Part shown: piece by piece, positions 1 to 8,192 of the stretch | Numbering within the stretch: the first letter of the stretch is position 1 | Layout: each line of letters opens with the position of its first letter | From: Pantoea eucrina | GTDB taxonomy: Bacteria > Pseudomonadota > Gammaproteobacteria > Enterobacterales > Enterobacteriaceae | Assembly (NCBI RefSeq): GCF_002095385.1 | Contig: NZ_MIPP01000033.1 | Span: 1 to 45,117, forward strand | Reading direction: 5' to 3' | Length of the DNA stretch: 45,117 bases | Made by a program: the position numbers and the translations under genes | Notes under the pieces: generated by a model | The model's database searches: none | Told to the model about the DNA's origin: nothing | Seen by the model: only the letters and a program-made list of their open reading frames with translations

Positions 1-54
1 TCAGACTATTACCTGCCGGGGCTGACGTTGCGCAAACGGCGCTATTATTACTAA
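1..54 (+). CDS. possible 3' end of an unidentified gene
   Basis: An open frame enters from the window edge and ends at a TAA after 17 codons (C-terminus ...RKRRYYY). The stretch is too short to assign to a family. Its only value is context: it suggests the gene upstream of ppsR is co-directional, whereas in E. coli ppsR is divergent from ppsA. Another forward frame is also open from the edge to about position 230, so the frame choice is uncertain. Confidence 0.25.
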   Translation, partial: SDYYLPGLTLRKRRYYY

Positions 55-251
55 CAGCTTGCTGCAATAACGAATTTTCCATTTTTATAGCATTATCAGC
101 GGATTGCTGTTGCGCAAACGACATCAGACAGAGTCTGCGCGTCATTTATGAAACTGTGGCGGGCGCGGACGTTTATTTATCGCTTTTTCTTTATGATGCT
201 ATTAACGTCAGGTATGACACTATTCCGGTCTGAGCACGGCGGCATATGGAT

Positions 252-281
252 ATTTCATTTCGATTTAATTTGAAATGAAAT
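252..281. promoter_or_regulatory. perfect 10-bp inverted repeat in the ppsR upstream region
   Basis: ATTTCATTTC (252-261) and GAAATGAAAT (272-281) are exact reverse complements separated by 10 AT-rich bases. The repeat lies 36 bp before the ppsR ATG. Its right arm overlaps a possible -35 (TTGAAA, 270-275; candidate -10 TATTCA at 294-299), so it could be an operator. I do not recognise the regulator, and the sequence does not match the Cra consensus. Confidence 0.4.
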
Positions 282-317
282 CGGTTAATTCACTATTCAT
301 TCAGAGAGCACTTTTCA

Positions 318-1145
318 ATGAGCACTGAACGCAGCGTGTTTTATATTTCAGACGGCACCGCCATTACAGCAGAAGTGCTGGGCCATGCGGTGCTCTCGCA
401 GTTTCCGGTTGATACGCACAGCGTTACCCTGCCGTTTGTAGAAAACGTGCAGCGGGCCCAGGCGGTCAAAGCGCAGATCAACGCGCTCTGGCAGCGCAGC
501 GGCGTGCGGCCGCTGGTCTTTTTTTCCATCGTTACGCCTGAGGTTCGCGACATCATTCTGGAGAGTGAGGGATTTTGTCAGGATATTGTGCAGGCGCTGG
601 TGGCTCCCCTGCAGAGTGAACTGGGCGTCTCCTCTATGCCGGTGGCACACCGCACTCACGGACTGACCGCGAATAACCTGGGTAAATATGATGCGCGTAT
701 CGCCGCGATTGACTACACCCTGGCGCATGATGACGGGATCTCACTGCGCGGACTCGAAGATGCTCAGGTGATCCTGCTGGGTGTTTCGCGCTGTGGCAAA
801 ACTCCGACCAGCCTCTATCTTGCCATGCAGTTTGGTATTCGCGCAGCCAACTACCCCTTTATTGCCGATGATATGGATAACCTCAAGCTTCCTCCTGCGC
901 TGCGCGCGCATCAGCACAAGCTGTTCGGGCTGACCATCGATCCGGAACGGCTGGCGGCCATTCGCCAGGAACGGGCGGAGAATACCCGCTACGCCTCGCT
1001 ACGCCAGTGCCGGCTGGAAGTGGGTGAAGTGGAAGCGCTGTTCCGTACACATCAGATTCGCTACCTCAACAGTACCAACTACTCGGTCGAGGAGATTGCC
1101 ACCAAAATCCTCGACATTATGGGGCTGGAGCGACATATGTACTGA
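318..1145 (+). CDS. ppsR: PEP synthase regulatory protein (kinase/pyrophosphorylase)
   Basis: PpsR family (formerly YdiA, DUF299). The protein switches phosphoenolpyruvate synthase off by ADP-dependent phosphorylation of a threonine and on again by Pi-dependent dephosphorylation, acting in the cytosol at the pyruvate/PEP node. The 275-residue length is within two residues of the E. coli protein. The P-loop-like motif GVSRCGKT occupies residues 155-162 and the N-terminus shows the typical [10 protein letters not shown]. The ATG follows a modest AGAG ribosome-binding site. The substrate gene ppsA, divergent from ppsR in E. coli, is not next to it here. Confidence 0.96.
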   Translation: MSTERSVFYISDGTAITAEVLGHAVLSQFPVDTHSVTLPFVENVQRAQAVKAQINALWQRSGVRPLVFFSIVTPEVRDIILESEGFCQDIVQALVAPLQSELGVSSMPVAHRTHGLTANNLGKYDARIAAIDYTLAHDDGISLRGLEDAQVILLGVSRCGKTPTSLYLAMQFGIRAANYPFIADDMDNLKLPPALRAHQHKLFGLTIDPERLAAIRQERAENTRYASLRQCRLEVGEVEALFRTHQIRYLNSTNYSVEEIATKILDIMGLERHMY

Positions 1146-1278
1146 CTGATGCGCTAAGCGGCCCGCGTATTTATTATCTCTGTGATTTTGCTGGTTGAAT
1201 TCAGGACGCATTGGTTTATTGTGAACCTCATCACTTCCCGGTATATCACCGCTGCGAAGAACCTGTTTGAGAGCCACT

Positions 1279-2325
1279 ATGAATAAGACTGATGAACTGC
1301 GTACGGCGCGAATTGGCAGCCTGATTACGCCCGCCGCGCTGGCCAGCCAGCACCCGCTATCGTCTGATATCGCAGAGAGCGTTACGGCCGCGCGCCAGCG
1401 TATTGCGCGCATTCTGACCGGCGAGGATCCGCGCCTGCTGGTCATAATCGGGCCCTGTTCGCTGCATGACCCGCGCGCTGCGCTGGATTATGCGGCACGC
1501 CTGCAGCAGCTGCGCGAGCAGTATCAGGACCGGCTGGAAATCGTCATGCGCGCCTATTTTGAGAAACCGCGTACCGTGGTGGGCTGGAAAGGGCTGATTT
1601 CCGATCCCGACCTTGACGGCAGCTTTGATGTCAATCGCGGTATTGCTATCGCCCGCAAGCTGCTGCTGGATATCAACGCGCTGGGTCTGCCAACGGCGAC
1701 TGAATTCCTCGATATGGTAATCGGCCAGTTTATAGCCGATCTCATCAGCTGGGGTGCCATTGGCGCCCGCACCACTGAAAGCCAGATCCATCGCGAAATG
1801 GCCTCTGCGCTCTCCTGCCCGGTAGGGTTTAAAAACGGCACGGACGGTAACGTACAGATCGCCGTTGACGCCATTCGTGCTGCCCGCGCCAGCCATATGT
1901 TCCTCTCGCCGGATAAAGCGGGCCAGATGACCATTTATCAGACCAGCGGCAATCCGCACGGTCATGTGATCCTGCGCGGCGGGCGTCAGCCAAACTATCA
2001 TGCGGAAGATGTGGCGGCGGCGGCAGCCAGCCTGCGTGAGTTCAGCCTGTCTGAGCAGATGGTGATCGATTTCAGTCACGGCAACTGCCTTAAGCAGCAT
2101 CGTCGCCAGCGTGATGTGGCGCGCGATATCGCCGCGCAGATCCGCGCCGGTTCGCGAGCGGTAGCAGGCGTTATGATTGAGAGTTTTCTGCAGGAAGGAA
2201 ACCAGAAAGTGGTGGCTGGTCAGCCGCTGGTGTACGGCCAGTCGATTACCGATCCCTGCCTCGGCTGGGACGATAGCGCGGCGGTACTGGCAGAGCTGGC
2301 TGCCGCCGTCGACAGCCGTTTCTGA
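1279..2325 (+). CDS. aroH: 3-deoxy-D-arabino-heptulosonate-7-phosphate (DAHP) synthase, AroH type
   Basis: Class I DAHP synthase: condenses PEP and erythrose 4-phosphate in the first step of the shikimate pathway. The 348-residue protein has the family blocks FEKPRTVVGWKGLISDP, GARTTESQIHREMAS, KNGTDG and DFSHGNC, and its N-terminus (MNKTDELRTARI) matches the tryptophan-sensitive AroH isozyme rather than AroF or AroG. An in-frame TTG exists at 1267, but the ATG at 1279 is preceded by GAGAG and gives the usual AroH length. No CTAG-containing TrpR-type operator is visible in 1146-1278. The gene converges on selO with only two bases between the stop codons. Confidence 0.96.
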   Translation: MNKTDELRTARIGSLITPAALASQHPLSSDIAESVTAARQRIARILTGEDPRLLVIIGPCSLHDPRAALDYAARLQQLREQYQDRLEIVMRAYFEKPRTVVGWKGLISDPDLDGSFDVNRGIAIARKLLLDINALGLPTATEFLDMVIGQFIADLISWGAIGARTTESQIHREMASALSCPVGFKNGTDGNVQIAVDAIRAARASHMFLSPDKAGQMTIYQTSGNPHGHVILRGGRQPNYHAEDVAAAAASLREFSLSEQMVIDFSHGNCLKQHRRQRDVARDIAAQIRAGSRAVAGVMIESFLQEGNQKVVAGQPLVYGQSITDPCLGWDDSAAVLAELAAAVDSRF

Positions 2326-2327
2326 TA

Positions 2328-3767
2328 TCAGCTGGAGCAGCTGACCTCCAGCGTTTTACTCCACTCCGGCGGCCGCTGGCGCAACGTCGCGCTGCTGGCC
2401 GCTTCATCAAAGGGGTGCTGCAGCGCCAGATGCAGCTCTTTAAGGGCCGCAGTCTCGCCCCGCTCCACCTCTTCAATCACCTGCTGGGCAAGATAGTTGC
2501 GCAGCACGATGGCGGGGTTGGCCGCCTGCATCACCGCCTGCCGTTCGCTGTCGCTGGCCTCATCCTGCAGCAGCCGCTGCTGATAACTGCTATACCAGCG
2601 ATCAAACGCGTCGCGATCGATAAACTCATCGCGCAGCGGCGAACGCCTTTCCTGCTGTTCGGTATAGCTGAGCTGACGAAACGTAAAGGTGTAATCGCTG
2701 TGCTCATTGCTCATCAGCGCCAGCAGGTTGCTCAGAATCGTATTATCCTCTGCCTGCGGCGTCAGCAGGCCAAGTTTCGCCCGCATGCGCTCTCCCCAGA
2801 TGCGCATCAGTTCAGGCTCATAGTGGCTCAGCGCCTGCTTCAGCTGCTCCGTGGTCAGCAATCCCGACAGCGCGTGCGCCAGCCGGTTGAGGTTCCACAG
2901 GCCAACCGTCGGCTGATTATTAAACGCATAGCGCCCCTGATAGTCACTGTGGTTGCAGATAAAGGCGGGATCGTACTCATCGAGAAAGCCGTAAGGACCG
3001 TAATCCAGCGTCAGGCCGAGAATCGACATGTTATCCGTGTTCATCACTCCGTGAGCAAAGCCTGCGCTCTGCCACAGTGCGATCAGGCGGGCGGTACGTT
3101 TTGCCACATCCGTGAACCACAGCAGATAGCGATCCGGTTCCGCCTCAAGGTGCGGCCAGTGATGACGAATCGCATAGTCTGCCAGCTGGCGTACTTTATC
3201 CGTCTCCCCTGCGTAATAGAAGTGTTCAAAGTGACCAAAACGCAGATGGCTCTCCGCAATACGCATCAGCATCGCGCCGCGCTCCTGCGTTTCGCGCAGC
3301 ACCGGTTCGTCACCGATGGCCAGCGCCAGGGCGCGCGTCCCGGGGATACCCAAATGGTGTAACGCTTCTGAAGCGAGAAACTCCCGCACGCTTGAGCGGA
3401 TCACCGCCCGTCCATCTCCCATGCGGGAATAAGGGGTTAAGCCTGCGCCTTTCAGATGCCAGTCCAGCTTGCGCCCATCTTCCAGCTGCTGCTCACCCAG
3501 CAGCAGGCCGCGTCCGTCACCCAGCTGCCCGGCCCAGACGCCAAACTGATGGCCGCTATACACCTGAGCGAGCGGAGCCATGCCTGGCAGCAGCGCCTGA
3601 CCGCTCCATACGCCGTGGCCGTCGCCGGCAAACAGCTCCGCATCCAGCGCCATTTCCGCCGCCAGCGGCGCATTATGATAGAGGAGACGCCCTCCCGCCA
3701 GCGGTGTAGGCTGCAGCGATGTGTAATATCCGGTCAGCTCCTGCTGCCAGCTATTGATAAATTGCAT
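2328..3767 (-). CDS. selO: protein adenylyltransferase SelO (YdiU)
   Basis: SelO pseudokinase family: transfers AMP from ATP to hydroxyl side chains of target proteins and is linked to redox homeostasis. The 479-residue protein carries the ATP-handling stretch [19 protein letters not shown] (residues 102-120), the active-site segment [10 protein letters not shown] (239-248) with Asp245, and the metal-binding LDYGP Asp255. The C-terminus ends EVSCSS; this is the cysteine form that replaces selenocysteine in eukaryotic homologues, and the family forms a disulfide to an internal cysteine (Cys271 is a candidate). An upstream in-frame start would add 23 residues, but the ATG at 3767 has a GGAG site and matches the family N-terminus. 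Confidence 0.95.
   Translation of the reverse strand: MQFINSWQQELTGYYTSLQPTPLAGGRLLYHNAPLAAEMALDAELFAGDGHGVWSGQALLPGMAPLAQVYSGHQFGVWAGQLGDGRGLLLGEQQLEDGRKLDWHLKGAGLTPYSRMGDGRAVIRSSVREFLASEALHHLGIPGTRALALAIGDEPVLRETQERGAMLMRIAESHLRFGHFEHFYYAGETDKVRQLADYAIRHHWPHLEAEPDRYLLWFTDVAKRTARLIALWQSAGFAHGVMNTDNMSILGLTLDYGPYGFLDEYDPAFICNHSDYQGRYAFNNQPTVGLWNLNRLAHALSGLLTTEQLKQALSHYEPELMRIWGERMRAKLGLLTPQAEDNTILSNLLALMSNEHSDYTFTFRQLSYTEQQERRSPLRDEFIDRDAFDRWYSSYQQRLLQDEASDSERQAVMQAANPAIVLRNYLAQQVIEEVERGETAALKELHLALQHPFDEAASSATLRQRPPEWSKTLEVSCSS
2331..2358 (+). terminator. terminator-like hairpin after aroH, inside the selO 3' end
   Basis: GCTGGAG (2331-2337) pairs with CTCCAGC (2346-2352) across an 8-base loop and is followed by GTTTT. 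It begins five bases after the aroH stop codon and overlaps, on the other strand, the last codons of selO, including its conserved Cys-Ser-Ser end. The T-tract is short, so termination is probably partial. Confidence 0.5.
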
Positions 3768-3864
3768 ATATACTCCAGAGGTGCTTAATAATGCAGCACC
3801 AGGATAGCGTGTAGAGAGTAAAGGATAGTCTGGCACGGGGCGCCCGGGAAAAACAGCGCCTGAA

Positions 3865-4608
3865 TTACTGCTGCGAGGGTGTGGTCTGCGTCAGAAAAGG
3901 AGTGATGAGATCTTCTAACCGTTCCGCTTTAACCACCGGGAACACGTTACCCTGAATGTGCACGCCGCTCAGATCGCTGACTTTGCTCAGCAGGCGCGCA
4001 TCATCGATACCAGAAATAATAATTTGCTGCGTATAGCCGCTGAAATTATCGATAACCGTCTGCATAAAAGGGATAAAGGAGGCGCGCTTCGCCAGATTCT
4101 GGATAAATAATTTATCCAGCTTCAGGACGCTAAACAGCGAATCATAGACTGCCGTTGCCGGGGCTTTGCCAGCTCCGAATTGTGAAAGCGATAAACGGAA
4201 TTGATGATTAAGTCGGGATAAAACCGGATGCGCTTTGCCGGCAGATAATTGCGGAAACGTTTCGCTGATATCCATTACGATAAATGGCAGCTGTTTAAAT
4301 TTCCTTAACAGAATTTCACTCTCTAACAGCGTTTCAGCCAGCGATTCGTCAATTCTCATTAGCGCATCAACATGATTACGCTCAAAGAAAGCGCGGTGCT
4401 TTTCCAGGATTAAAAGCTGAGCCTGCAGCAGCCTTAACTGCTGACTGGCATCGAGTTGCGGCAACAGTAAATCCTGTGGCAACGTAATTGGCGCACTGTC
4501 ATGAACAAATTGTGTAACCAGCTCAACCGCAGTGAGCTGGCCCTCCAGCGTATAAGCCGGATAAAACCAGGTTTCCGACTGATAGTCGGCCGAAATATGG
4601 ACTTTCAT
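3865..4608 (-). CDS. ydiV: degenerate EAL-domain anti-FlhDC factor, YdiV/RflP type
   Basis: This 247-residue protein aligns by pattern and by gene position (selO-ydiV-nlpC) with E. coli YdiV. The EAL signature is degraded (E29-L30-V31 within TAVELVTQF) and the usual acidic metal ligands of cyclic-di-GMP phosphodiesterases are not evident, as in YdiV, which does not degrade c-di-GMP. The known role of YdiV is to bind FlhD, block FlhD4C2 DNA binding and deliver the complex for proteolysis, repressing flagella under poor nutrition. Conserved patches are [26 protein letters not shown] and the C-terminal [10 protein letters not shown]. Similarity is moderate, so family assignment is firmer than exact function. 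Confidence 0.8.
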   Translation of the reverse strand: MKVHISADYQSETWFYPAYTLEGQLTAVELVTQFVHDSAPITLPQDLLLPQLDASQQLRLLQAQLLILEKHRAFFERNHVDALMRIDESLAETLLESEILLRKFKQLPFIVMDISETFPQLSAGKAHPVLSRLNHQFRLSLSQFGAGKAPATAVYDSLFSVLKLDKLFIQNLAKRASFIPFMQTVIDNFSGYTQQIIISGIDDARLLSKVSDLSGVHIQGNVFPVVKAERLEDLITPFLTQTTPSQQ

Positions 4609-4920
4609 TTTTTACAGCCAGAGGCAGTGGCAATGAAGGCATCGTATATCAATGAAAAGAGTCAGGCAATAGCACCAAACGCCGGAAGAGAAGGTGTTTT
4701 AGCGCCTAATGCAAGCTATTAATCATTAAATTATACTTAAGCCAAATACGCCGTGTTAATATCCACAATGATAAAATCTTTAGCTCTATTTTTAGTAGTA
4801 ATTTGTCAGGTGGTAAAGTACCAATTTTAATGAGAGCTTTATTTCAGCAAAAAAAGAACCCATTGTGCGAATTAAGCTCTCTTTTCGCCGCGCTATTTCA
4901 TTCATCCAGAATGCAACTTG
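4609..4920. other. AT-rich intergenic region between ydiV and nlpC
   Basis: The region is markedly AT-rich compared with its neighbours and must hold the ydiV promoter on the minus strand. The only structured element I see is a dyad, GAGAGCTT (4832-4839) and AAGCTCTC (4874-4881), with a 34-base loop. No additional gene is supported. Confidence 0.5.
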
Positions 4921-5379
4921 TCATATTCTGCGCGCCTGCCAGAAGACCCGCTGCCAGTAAACATTATTGAGCGAAGAGCGAATAACGCCTTTGCTGGTAG
5001 AGGCGTGTATAAAGGTGTTGTTGCTGGCATAGATACCGACATGCAGCCCGTTTTCGCCGCTGCCGGTTTTGAAAAACAGCAGATCGCCAGGCAGCAAATC
5101 ACGTGGATCGATACGGTTGCCGATTTTTGTCTGAGCGCGTGTGGAGCGTGGCAGCGCGATGTCAAAGCGATCGCGGAACGTCAGCAGGACAAAGCCGGAG
5201 CAGTCAACCCCACGCGGACTGAGGCCACCATAGCGGTACGGCGTGCCCTGCCAGCGGCTGAGCTGATAGTTGAGCCGGGTCTGCACTGCGGCAGGATCTG
5301 AGAGACGGGAATCAGGCGGAGGCGCATGATGACTGCACCCTGTGACCATCAGCACGAATAGCAGAATAAGTAACCGCAT
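4921..5379 (-). CDS. nlpC: NlpC/P60-family lipoprotein peptidase
   Basis: A 152-residue lipoprotein. The lipobox VTGC at residues 12-15 places the mature N-terminus at Cys15. The NlpC/P60 cysteine peptidase fold follows, with catalytic Cys60 in the DCSGF motif, His113 in LHVGIY and a polar third residue, His125, in FIHAS. Family members cleave peptidoglycan stem peptides. The gene lies downstream of the btu genes as in E. coli, about 60 bp after btuD. A GGGAACAGG stretch precedes the ATG. Confidence 0.93.
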   Translation of the reverse strand: MRLLILLFVLMVTGCSHHAPPPDSRLSDPAAVQTRLNYQLSRWQGTPYRYGGLSPRGVDCSGFVLLTFRDRFDIALPRSTRAQTKIGNRIDPRDLLPGDLLFFKTGSGENGLHVGIYASNNTFIHASTSKGVIRSSLNNVYWQRVFWQARRI

Positions 5380-5442
5380 AGCCTGTTCCCTGTCAGCCCG
5401 ATCCGGCAGACACTGTAGCCGTAAACGCGCGCGGTGTGCAAG

Positions 5443-6192
5443 TCAGGAGAGCAGCAGCAGACGCCCCTGCGGTGTATCCACCTCTGTCACCTCTGTCTGA
5501 AACAGCGGCGCAAGCCGGGCGGCCGTCAGCACCTCATGCGCCCTGCCCTGATATTTCAGCTCTCCCTGATGCAGCAACCAGACGCGATCCGCGTAGCGCA
5601 GCGTATGATTCAGGTCGTGACTGCTGGTGATCACGCCGATGCCGGCGGCGCAAAGCTGCTGCAGAAGCCGGGTGACGCCCTGCTGCTGCGCCACATCCAG
5701 CGCGCTCATCGGCTCATCGAGCAGCAGCAGGCTGCCCTGCGGATTGATGTCAGGATGAATTTGCAGTATCACCGCCAGCAGGCGCACCCGCTGCCACTCC
5801 CCTCCGGAGAGCTGCGTCAGAGCGCTCTCCAGCTTGTGATGCAGACTCAGCTGCGACAGCAAACGCGCCAGCACGTTATTCAGCTCTGTGCCAGCACCAC
5901 GCGGCAGATGCATCTGCAGGTAGTGCCAGACCGGCATCGCGCCGGGCGCAGGCTGCTGCTGAGGCAGCCAGCCACGCTGCTGAGCCAGCGCCTCTCCTGA
6001 CAGCGCAGCAACAGCGGTGCCGTTAAGCAGCAGCTCTCCGCGCGGAGTCGCAAGACCGCTGAGCGCCTCCAGCAGGGTGCTCTTTCCGGCGCCGTTAGCG
6101 CCCACCAGATGTACCCACTCCCCGCGCGCGAGAGCGAGATCCAGCGGCGCCAGCCGGCCGGGGCAGCTCAGACCGTGACACGCCAGCAGCAT
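5443..6192 (-). CDS. btuD: vitamin B12 ABC transporter ATP-binding protein
   Basis: ATPase subunit of the BtuCD-F cobalamin importer on the cytoplasmic face of the inner membrane. Motifs in order: Walker A GANGAGKST (residues 31-39), Q-loop region LPQQQ, signature LSGGE (128-132) and Walker B LLLLDEP (155-161), followed by a conserved switch histidine. The 249-residue length equals that of E. coli BtuD. The start ATG is one base after the btuE stop codon (TGACATG), with no clear ribosome-binding site, which suggests translational coupling to btuE. Confidence 0.96.
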   Translation of the reverse strand: MLLACHGLSCPGRLAPLDLALARGEWVHLVGANGAGKSTLLEALSGLATPRGELLLNGTAVAALSGEALAQQRGWLPQQQPAPGAMPVWHYLQMHLPRGAGTELNNVLARLLSQLSLHHKLESALTQLSGGEWQRVRLLAVILQIHPDINPQGSLLLLDEPMSALDVAQQQGVTRLLQQLCAAGIGVITSSHDLNHTLRYADRVWLLHQGELKYQGRAHEVLTAARLAPLFQTEVTEVDTPQGRLLLLS

Positions 6193-6193
6193 G

Positions 6194-6739
6194 TCAGGCG
6201 GTCAGCGCCTGCTCAATACGCTTAAGCACCTGCGGCGCATCCGGAGCCATATCGGGTGAAAAACGGGCGATAACGTTACCCTGTTTATCGACCAGGAACT
6301 TCTCGAAGTTCCACAGGATATCGCCGGGTTCTGCCGGCGCCCGGCCTTTCGCTATCATACGCTCAAGAAAACCGCTCTCCTCCGGACGTTCAGCTTCCGG
6401 CTGGGCGCTGACCAGCGTGCGATAGAGCGGATGGCGCTGCGCGCCGTTAACGTCCGTCTTATCAAACAGAGGAAACGTCACGCCATACGTGGTGCTGCAA
6501 AACGTCCGGATCTCTTCGTTAGTGCCCGGCTCCTGCTCCAGGAACTGGTTGCAGGGAAAGCCCAGCACGCTAAAGCCCCGCGCCTGAAACGCTTTATGGA
6601 GTGACTCAAGCTGCTCATACTGCGGCGTCAGTCCGCAGCGGGAGGCGACGTTCACTACCAGCAGTACGCGGTCACGCCAGGCCTCCAGCGTAGTGGCGGT
6701 ACCATCAAGGGTTTTCAGCGGGATCTGATACAACGTCAT
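6194..6739 (-). CDS. btuE: thioredoxin/glutathione peroxidase
   Basis: Glutathione-peroxidase family enzyme that reduces peroxides. The peroxidatic cysteine is Cys35 in VASRCGLTPQY; the FPCNQF block and the WNFEKFLVD block supply the other conserved active-site residues. At 181 residues it is full length. It sits between btuC and btuD, as in E. coli, where it is not required for cobalamin transport. A strong AGGAG site precedes the ATG. Confidence 0.95.
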   Translation of the reverse strand: MTLYQIPLKTLDGTATTLEAWRDRVLLVVNVASRCGLTPQYEQLESLHKAFQARGFSVLGFPCNQFLEQEPGTNEEIRTFCSTTYGVTFPLFDKTDVNGAQRHPLYRTLVSAQPEAERPEESGFLERMIAKGRAPAEPGDILWNFEKFLVDKQGNVIARFSPDMAPDAPQVLKRIEQALTA

Positions 6740-6777
6740 GGTGTTCTCCTGTGTCCGTCAGATAACGCCAGCCGCAG

Positions 6778-7761
6778 CTAGCGTGAAGATTTTACTAAAA
6801 GCAGAATAAACAGCGGTGCGCCCAGCGTCGCGGTCACCACGCCTATCGGCAGCTCAGCAGAGGTCAGCAGCAGCCGCGCAAGAATATCCGCCGCCAGCAG
6901 CACTGCCGCACCCGCCAGTGCTGCTGCAGGCAGCAGATAGCGATGATCGCTGATGCCGCTCAGCCGCAGAAGATGCGGGACAACCAGCCCGACAAAGCCG
7001 ATCGCCCCCGCCAGCGCCACGCTGACGCCTGTCAGCCAGCCCATGGCCAGCACCAGCAGGTTACGCCACAGCTGCAGCGGTAAGCCGAGCTGCCGCGCAG
7101 ACGTCTCGCCCAGCGCCAGCAGATTCAGCGTGCGCGCACTGCACAGCAGCGCAGCGATTACCGGCATCAGGCTGAGTATCAGCCAGCCATAGCGCCAGTC
7201 AACGCCGCCAAAGCCTCCCATCATCCAGTACATCAGCTGACGCAGGTCGAGCGTGGTACTGAAGTAGACTGCCCACGTCATCACAGCGCTGCAGATAATA
7301 CCCAGCGCCACACCGGTAAGCAGTAAGCGACTGCTGGCGAGCTGACGATGGGCAAAATGCAGCAGGATCAGCGTAATTGCCAGGGCGCCAGCCATCGCCG
7401 CCAGCGCCAGGCTCCACAGGGAGCCGCTGCCGAGCAGCACGCCCAGTACTACTCCCACGCCGGCACCGTTAGAGACGCCGAGCAGTCCCGGCTCAGCCAG
7501 CGGATTTGTAAACAGCGCCTGCATAACGGTACCGCAGAGCGCCAGCGCGGCGCCTGTCGCAATAACGGCCAGCGTACGCGGCAGACGGATCTGCCAGACA
7601 AACAGCTCGCCCTGCGGGGTAAACCATTCGGCAGGCAGCAGCCAGCGCTCGCCGGCACACAGGCTGAGCAGGCTGAGCAGCAACAGCAGCGCGGCGAGCA
7701 GCAGCAGTGTACGCCGGCTACGGCGACCGGTCTGACGGGCAAGCTGATCGAGCAGAGTCAT
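6778..7761 (-). CDS. btuC: vitamin B12 ABC transporter permease
   Basis: Transmembrane subunit of the cobalamin importer (FecCD family), about ten membrane segments. Recognisable blocks include [41 protein letters not shown] and [12 protein letters not shown], the last being part of the coupling region that contacts BtuD. The ATG at 7761 gives 327 residues, one more than E. coli BtuC; an in-frame GTG at 7791 would add ten. Neither has a convincing ribosome-binding site, so the start is tentative. It heads the btuC-btuE-btuD unit. Confidence 0.94.
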   Translation of the reverse strand: MTLLDQLARQTGRRSRRTLLLLAALLLLLSLLSLCAGERWLLPAEWFTPQGELFVWQIRLPRTLAVIATGAALALCGTVMQALFTNPLAEPGLLGVSNGAGVGVVLGVLLGSGSLWSLALAAMAGALAITLILLHFAHRQLASSRLLLTGVALGIICSAVMTWAVYFSTTLDLRQLMYWMMGGFGGVDWRYGWLILSLMPVIAALLCSARTLNLLALGETSARQLGLPLQLWRNLLVLAMGWLTGVSVALAGAIGFVGLVVPHLLRLSGISDHRYLLPAAALAGAAVLLAADILARLLLTSAELPIGVVTATLGAPLFILLLVKSSR

Positions 7762-7851
7762 AAGCGAGGCAGTTAAGCAGGAGAATGTCACGATTGTAGA
7801 GGGATTATGGCAAAAAGAAAGCCATCCCCTGCAGGCTGGCGCAGCAATAAG

Positions 7852-7876
7852 AAAGGCCGCTGAGCGGCCTTTTTAT
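7852..7876 (-). terminator. intrinsic terminator between ihfA and btuC
   Basis: AGGCCGC (7854-7860), loop TGA, GCGGCCT (7864-7870), flanked by AA on one side and TTTTT on the other. The T-tract is better in the forward direction, but runs of A on the left (GAAAGG) allow function for the minus-strand pheST-ihfA transcript as well. Confidence 0.7.
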
Positions 7877-7886
7877 CATACTGAAA

Positions 7887-8188
7887 TCAGTCAGCATCCT
7901 TCGGTGACGCGTTTTCAACGCGACTTTTCAGCTTTTGCCCCGGACGGAAGGTCACCACACGGCGCGCGTGATAGGAATATCCTCTCCCGTTTTCGGGTTA
8001 CGGCCCGGACGCTGGTTTTTGTCGCGCAGATCAAAGTTACCAAATCCGGACAGCTTAACCTGTTCTCCATTTTCCAGCGCGCGGCGAACTTCTTCGAAAA
8101 AAAGCTCGACCAACTCTTTGGCGTCGCGTTTGCTCAACCCGAGTTTTTCAAACAGATATTCTGACATTTCAGCTTTTGTAAGCGCCAT
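7887..8188 (-). pseudogene. ihfA: integration host factor subunit alpha, frameshifted
   Basis: IHF-alpha is half of the IHF heterodimer that bends DNA sharply for recombination, replication and sigma-54 promoters. Residues 1-74 ([10 protein letters not shown] ... EDIPIT) are almost identical to E. coli IhfA, including Pro65 at the tip of the DNA-binding arm. The frame then reads RAVW-stop, giving a 78-residue product ending at 7952. Inserting one C near 7967/7968 restores [26 protein letters not shown] and a TGA at 7887-7889, a normal 100-residue protein. The lost segment forms the return strand of the arm and the last helix. The gene lies four bases after pheT with GAGGG before its ATG. Whether the deletion is real or a consensus error cannot be decided from one sequence. 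Confidence 0.85.
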
Positions 8189-8192
8189 AGGT

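Noticed and set aside
148..273. Small forward reading frame of 41 codons (MKLWRARTFIY...) upstream of ppsR
   Set aside because: No ribosome-binding site, ends inside the inverted repeat, no recognisable similarity; probably chance.
1267..1278. TTG start for aroH adding four residues
   Set aside because: ATG at 1279 has better ribosome-binding spacing and matches the family N-terminus.
2415..3362. Long forward open frame of 315 codons opposite selO
   Set aside because: Antisense shadow of a well-supported gene; composition typical of reverse-strand frames in GC-rich DNA.
4501..4722. Forward frame of 73 codons overlapping the ydiV start region
   Set aside because: Half is antisense of ydiV; no ribosome-binding site or similarity.
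4832..4881. 8-bp dyad GAGAGCTT/AAGCTCTC as a terminator for ydiV or nlpC
   Set aside because: Loop of 34 bases and wrong position relative to the minus-strand genes; listed only as intergenic content.
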